Positions 50,102 through 53,085 of a stretch of 53,085 nt of DNA are shown in pieces. A program made the translations under genes and the position numbers. How positions within the stretch are numbered: the stretch's first letter is position 1; every line of letters starts with the position of its first letter. The notes under the pieces are model-generated. The model worked only from the letters and a program-made list of their open reading frames with translations. It had not been told where the DNA came from and searched no databases. This DNA is from Planctomycetota bacterium (lineage in GTDB: Bacteria; Planctomycetota; Planctomycetia; Isosphaerales; Isosphaeraceae), in NCBI GenBank assembly GCA_028291545.1, contig JAQGHR010000029.1, forward strand, positions 1-53,085, written 5' to 3'.

Positions 50102-52999
50102 CTAGCTGGCGGCCGATTCCAGGAGCTTCGCCACCGCCGCCCGTTGAGCTGAGAGTTCCGCGTCCTTGGCCTTTTGCTGTTCGACGACCTCGGCCGGGGC
50201 ACGGGAGAGGAAGCCTTCGTTGCCGAGCTTCGCGCGAATGGAGGCGAGTTGCTTGTCGAGGTCGGAAAGCTGCTTCTTGAGCTTCGCGGCCTCTTCCTTC
50301 CTGTCGATCAAGCCCTCGAGGGGCAGGATCACCTCGGCGTCGGCGAGGACGGCGGAGGCACTCTCGGCGGGGCGGTCGGCGGACGAAACGATCAAGAGCG
50401 ACGAAGCATTTGTCATCATCTTGATGAGGGACTCGCCCTTGCGGAGCATCCCGGCCACAGGCTCGGCCGCGACGATCAACGGGGCGATCTTCGCCGAGGG
50501 CGGGATGTTTCGCTCGGCGCGGAGGTTGCGAATGGTGGTGATCTTTTCTTGCCATTGCGCGATGGTTGCGTCGGCGTCGGCCTGCTCCGTCCACACCCTC
50601 GGATACTCCGGCCAGGACGCGATGCAAACGCTTTCCTCGGCAGGGCGAATGTCTCTCGTCGTGGGATGCAGCCGCGTAGGTGCGACCTGGCCGAGCGCCT
50701 GCCAGACGGCCTCGGTCACGAAGGGCATGATCGGGTGGAGGAGGCGGCAGAGGCCATCCAGCACGAACGCCAGGCGACGCTGGGCGGCGGGCCGCGTCTC
50801 GGGGTCGCGCAGGCGGGCCTTGAGGAACTCGACATACCAGTCGCAGAAGTCGTTCCAGGTAAAATCGCGAAGTCGCCGCGTCGCCTCCGCGAAATGGAAT
50901 GCCTCCAGATCCGCGGTTGCCGCGGCGGCCGTCCTCGCGAGCGCACCGTAAATCCAGCGGTCTTCCTCTTCGAGAGTGTCGATCTCGCCAGACGCCGGCT
51001 CGTATCCTTCCAGGTTCATCAGCGCAAACCGCGCCGCGTTCCAGAATTTGTTCGGGAACGTGCGGCCTTGCTCGAACCGCTCGGAGGTGTTGACGCGAAG
51101 GTCCTTCGGCAGATCCTTGGCGTCCTCGGGCGAGACGAACTCCATGGGCTGGCCGGCGGCCTTGCGGATTGCGATGCGGCCCTGATCGTCCTTGACCGGC
51201 TCGACCGGCATGCGGAGGTCCTGGGTCTCGGTCGCCGAGATCGCGAGGGTAAATCGCAGCGCATCGGCCCCGTAGGACTCGATGATATCCACGGGATCGA
51301 TGCCATTGCCTGCGGTCTTGGACATCCGCTTGCCGTGGCCGTCCTGGATGACGGGGTGGATGAACACGTCCTTGAACGGGACGTCGTGCATGTTGAACTG
51401 GCCGAAGATCACCATCCGGGCGACCCAGAGGGTGATGATGTCGCGGGCCGTCGAGAGGACGTTGGTGGGGTAATACTTCGCCAGTTCGGGCGTCTGCTCG
51501 GGCCAGCCGAGGGTGGAGTGGGGCCAGAGGGCGGAGGAGAACCAGGTGTCGAGGACGTCGGGATCTTGGATTAACTCATGCTGGGAACCGAGCGCGTCGG
51601 GCGCCAGATCGGTCTCGGCGCAGATGAGCCAGCCGCCATATTCGGACGGGCGCCACGTCACGTCGTCGCGACCGGAAAACGCCCTGGTGAGATCCTCGGC
51701 GGAAGCGGTCTCGCAATACCAGATCGGGATGCGGTGGCCCCACCACAACTGGCGGCTCACGCACCAGTCGCGCTTCTCGCCGAGCCAGTCGAGATAGCTC
51801 TTGGCGTAGCGATCGGGCGTGATCTTCACCGCACCCGCCGTCACGGCGTCCATCGCCCTCTGCGCGAACCCGGGCGAGCCGTCGGGCGTGTCGCCCATGC
51901 GGACGAACCACTGGTCGGAAAGGTAGGGCTCGATGGCCGTCTTGCTGCGGTCGGAGAGCGGGATCGTGAGGATATGCGGCTCGACCTTCACGAGGAGGCC
52001 GTGCGCCTCCAGATCGGCCACGACGCGCTTGCGAACGTCCTTGATGAGCAGGCCGGCATAGGCCCCGGCGTTCTCGTTGTAGGTGCCGTCGGGGTTGAGG
52101 AGGTTGATCATCGGGAGGTTGTTGCGGACCCCGCTGGCGTAGTCGTTGGGATCGTGCGCGGGGGTGACCTTCACGCAGCCAGTGCCGAACTCGGGGTTCA
52201 CCAGGATGGCGTCGCCGATGATCGGGATCTCGCGATTCATGAGCGGGAGCGTGACCGTTTTCCCGAGCAAGTGCTGATAGCGCGGGTCGGACGGATGCAC
52301 GGCCACGGCGGTGTCGCCGAGCATCGTTTCCGGGCGCGTGGTGGCGACGAGGAGCGACTCGGTCGATCCGGTCACGGGATAGCGAATCGTCCACAACTGG
52401 CCGGCGGTCTGCTGGTTCTCGATCTCGTCGTCGGCGACGGCGGTGCGGAGCTGGGTGTCCCAGTTCACCAGGCGTTTGCCGCGATAGATCTTGTCCGCCT
52501 TGAACAGGTTGAAGAACGTGGTGCGAACCGCCCCGGCGCACATCTCGTCGAGCGTGAACCGCGTTCGATCCCAGTCGCACGAGCAGCCCATCTGGCGCAA
52601 CTGGCCGAGAATGCGTTGCTCGTACTCATCCTTCCATGCCCAGATGCGTTCGACCAGCCCCTCGCGACCTACGTCGTGGCGAGTCTTGCCTTCTTCTTGC
52701 TTGAGCCGACGCTCTACAACCGCCTGCGTGGCGATGCCGGCGTGATCGGTGCCGGGCATCCACAGGGCGTCGAAGCCCTGCATGCGCTTCCAGCGGATCA
52801 GGATGTCTTGCAGCGTATTGTTGAGCGCATGCCCCAGATGAAGCGCCCCGGTCACGTTCGGCGGCGGGATGACGATGGTGTACGGGGGCTTCTCGCTCGA
52901 CGGATCGGCGTGAAAGTATCCCTTTTCGAGCCAGAAGGCGTACCAGCGGCGCTGGGCGTCCTGGGGATCGTATTGCTTGGGGAGGTCGGAGAGGCTCAT
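50102..52999 (-). CDS. valS: Valyl-tRNA synthetase
   Basis: 965 residues, complete. The class I signature HLGH is at residues 54-57 (PPPNVTGALHLGHALNN). The KMSKS equivalent is KRMSK near residue 558 (GHGKRMSKTAGNGIDP). The editing domain (~150-400) includes VATTRPETMLGDTAVAVHP and DPNDYASGVRNNLP. The anticodon-binding helices and the C-terminal coiled coil typical of ValRS (EEAAKLKKQLSDLDKQLASI, ~900-960) are present. The protein charges tRNA-Val in the cytoplasm. It is an essential gene, probably with its own promoter beyond 53,000. Confidence 0.97.
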   Translation of the reverse strand: MSLSDLPKQYDPQDAQRRWYAFWLEKGYFHADPSSEKPPYTIVIPPPNVTGALHLGHALNNTLQDILIRWKRMQGFDALWMPGTDHAGIATQAVVERRLKQEEGKTRHDVGREGLVERIWAWKDEYEQRILGQLRQMGCSCDWDRTRFTLDEMCAGAVRTTFFNLFKADKIYRGKRLVNWDTQLRTAVADDEIENQQTAGQLWTIRYPVTGSTESLLVATTRPETMLGDTAVAVHPSDPRYQHLLGKTVTLPLMNREIPIIGDAILVNPEFGTGCVKVTPAHDPNDYASGVRNNLPMINLLNPDGTYNENAGAYAGLLIKDVRKRVVADLEAHGLLVKVEPHILTIPLSDRSKTAIEPYLSDQWFVRMGDTPDGSPGFAQRAMDAVTAGAVKITPDRYAKSYLDWLGEKRDWCVSRQLWWGHRIPIWYCETASAEDLTRAFSGRDDVTWRPSEYGGWLICAETDLAPDALGSQHELIQDPDVLDTWFSSALWPHSTLGWPEQTPELAKYYPTNVLSTARDIITLWVARMVIFGQFNMHDVPFKDVFIHPVIQDGHGKRMSKTAGNGIDPVDIIESYGADALRFTLAISATETQDLRMPVEPVKDDQGRIAIRKAAGQPMEFVSPEDAKDLPKDLRVNTSERFEQGRTFPNKFWNAARFALMNLEGYEPASGEIDTLEEEDRWIYGALARTAAAATADLEAFHFAEATRRLRDFTWNDFCDWYVEFLKARLRDPETRPAAQRRLAFVLDGLCRLLHPIMPFVTEAVWQALGQVAPTRLHPTTRDIRPAEESVCIASWPEYPRVWTEQADADATIAQWQEKITTIRNLRAERNIPPSAKIAPLIVAAEPVAGMLRKGESLIKMMTNASSLLIVSSADRPAESASAVLADAEVILPLEGLIDRKEEAAKLKKQLSDLDKQLASIRAKLGNEGFLSRAPAEVVEQQKAKDAELSAQRAAVAKLLESAAS

Positions 53000-53085
53000 G
53001 CGAGGTCCGGGGTCGGAGTGTCAGGTATGTGTTACGCTTTTTGAATACAACAATGGCGATCTCTTCAGTGGGGCGGGGGTGGCAG

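Noticed and set aside
1..53085. rRNA genes, riboswitches and CRISPR-Cas genes
   Set aside because: None was seen on either strand.

Overview
The window looks like chromosomal DNA of a planctomycete, most likely an Isosphaeraceae-type organism (inference). It is GC-rich throughout. It carries several planctomycete signatures: a PSC1-type cytochrome c protein, an ECF sigma factor next to a Ser/Thr kinase with WD40 repeats, clustered sulfatases, glycine-rich secreted TPR proteins, a secreted Cys-His protein family, and a giant protein with the N-terminal LEDRCLLS motif.

Left chromosomal part (1-29,019). It opens with the 3' part of a PAS/histidine kinase gene. A GNAT-like acyltransferase, a secreted protein and a two-haem-motif cytochrome protein follow on the minus strand. 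Next comes the most unusual pair in the window: a secreted caspase-like protease with two PDZ domains (5795-7228) and, 26 bases later, a secreted serpin with a PDZ domain inserted inside the serpin fold (7255-8748). This looks like a protease and inhibitor encoded together and sharing an adaptor domain. Then come a Gly-rich/TPR protein, a FadL-type porin and a secreted Cys-His protein. A long minus-strand run (28.55 kb down to 13.7 kb) follows in transcription order: ECF sigma factor, Ser/Thr kinase with WD40 repeats, a 92-residue orphan copy of the kinase N-terminus, an MscS channel with a duplicated periplasmic module, an NTF2-fold protein, a second Gly-rich/TPR protein, a small membrane protein and two sulfatases.

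Genomic island (29,020-49,219). A 19-bp perfect direct repeat of the tRNA-Ser(UGA) 3' end bounds about 20.2 kb. The intact tRNA lies at the right end beside an excisionase-like gene and a tyrosine integrase. The left end keeps the scar, and five bases beyond it is a minus-strand hairpin with a U-run that reads as the original tRNA terminator. The island holds a serine recombinase truncated by a 3.7-kb IS1-type transposon carrying passenger genes (small basic protein, P63C protein, GAF-like protein, 74-residue protein). It also holds an 8.25-kb gene for a Gly-rich giant surface protein, a cluster of decayed IS630, ISKra4 and IS256 copies, a decayed tRNA-like sequence and two unrecognised cargo genes. 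The integrase has Gly where the box II catalytic Arg is expected, so the island may be immobile.

Right chromosomal part (49,220-53,085). It contains the tRNA-Ser body, a bifunctional-nuclease (DUF151) protein and complete valyl-tRNA synthetase. Function calls come from reading motifs and from memory of the families. No database search was run.
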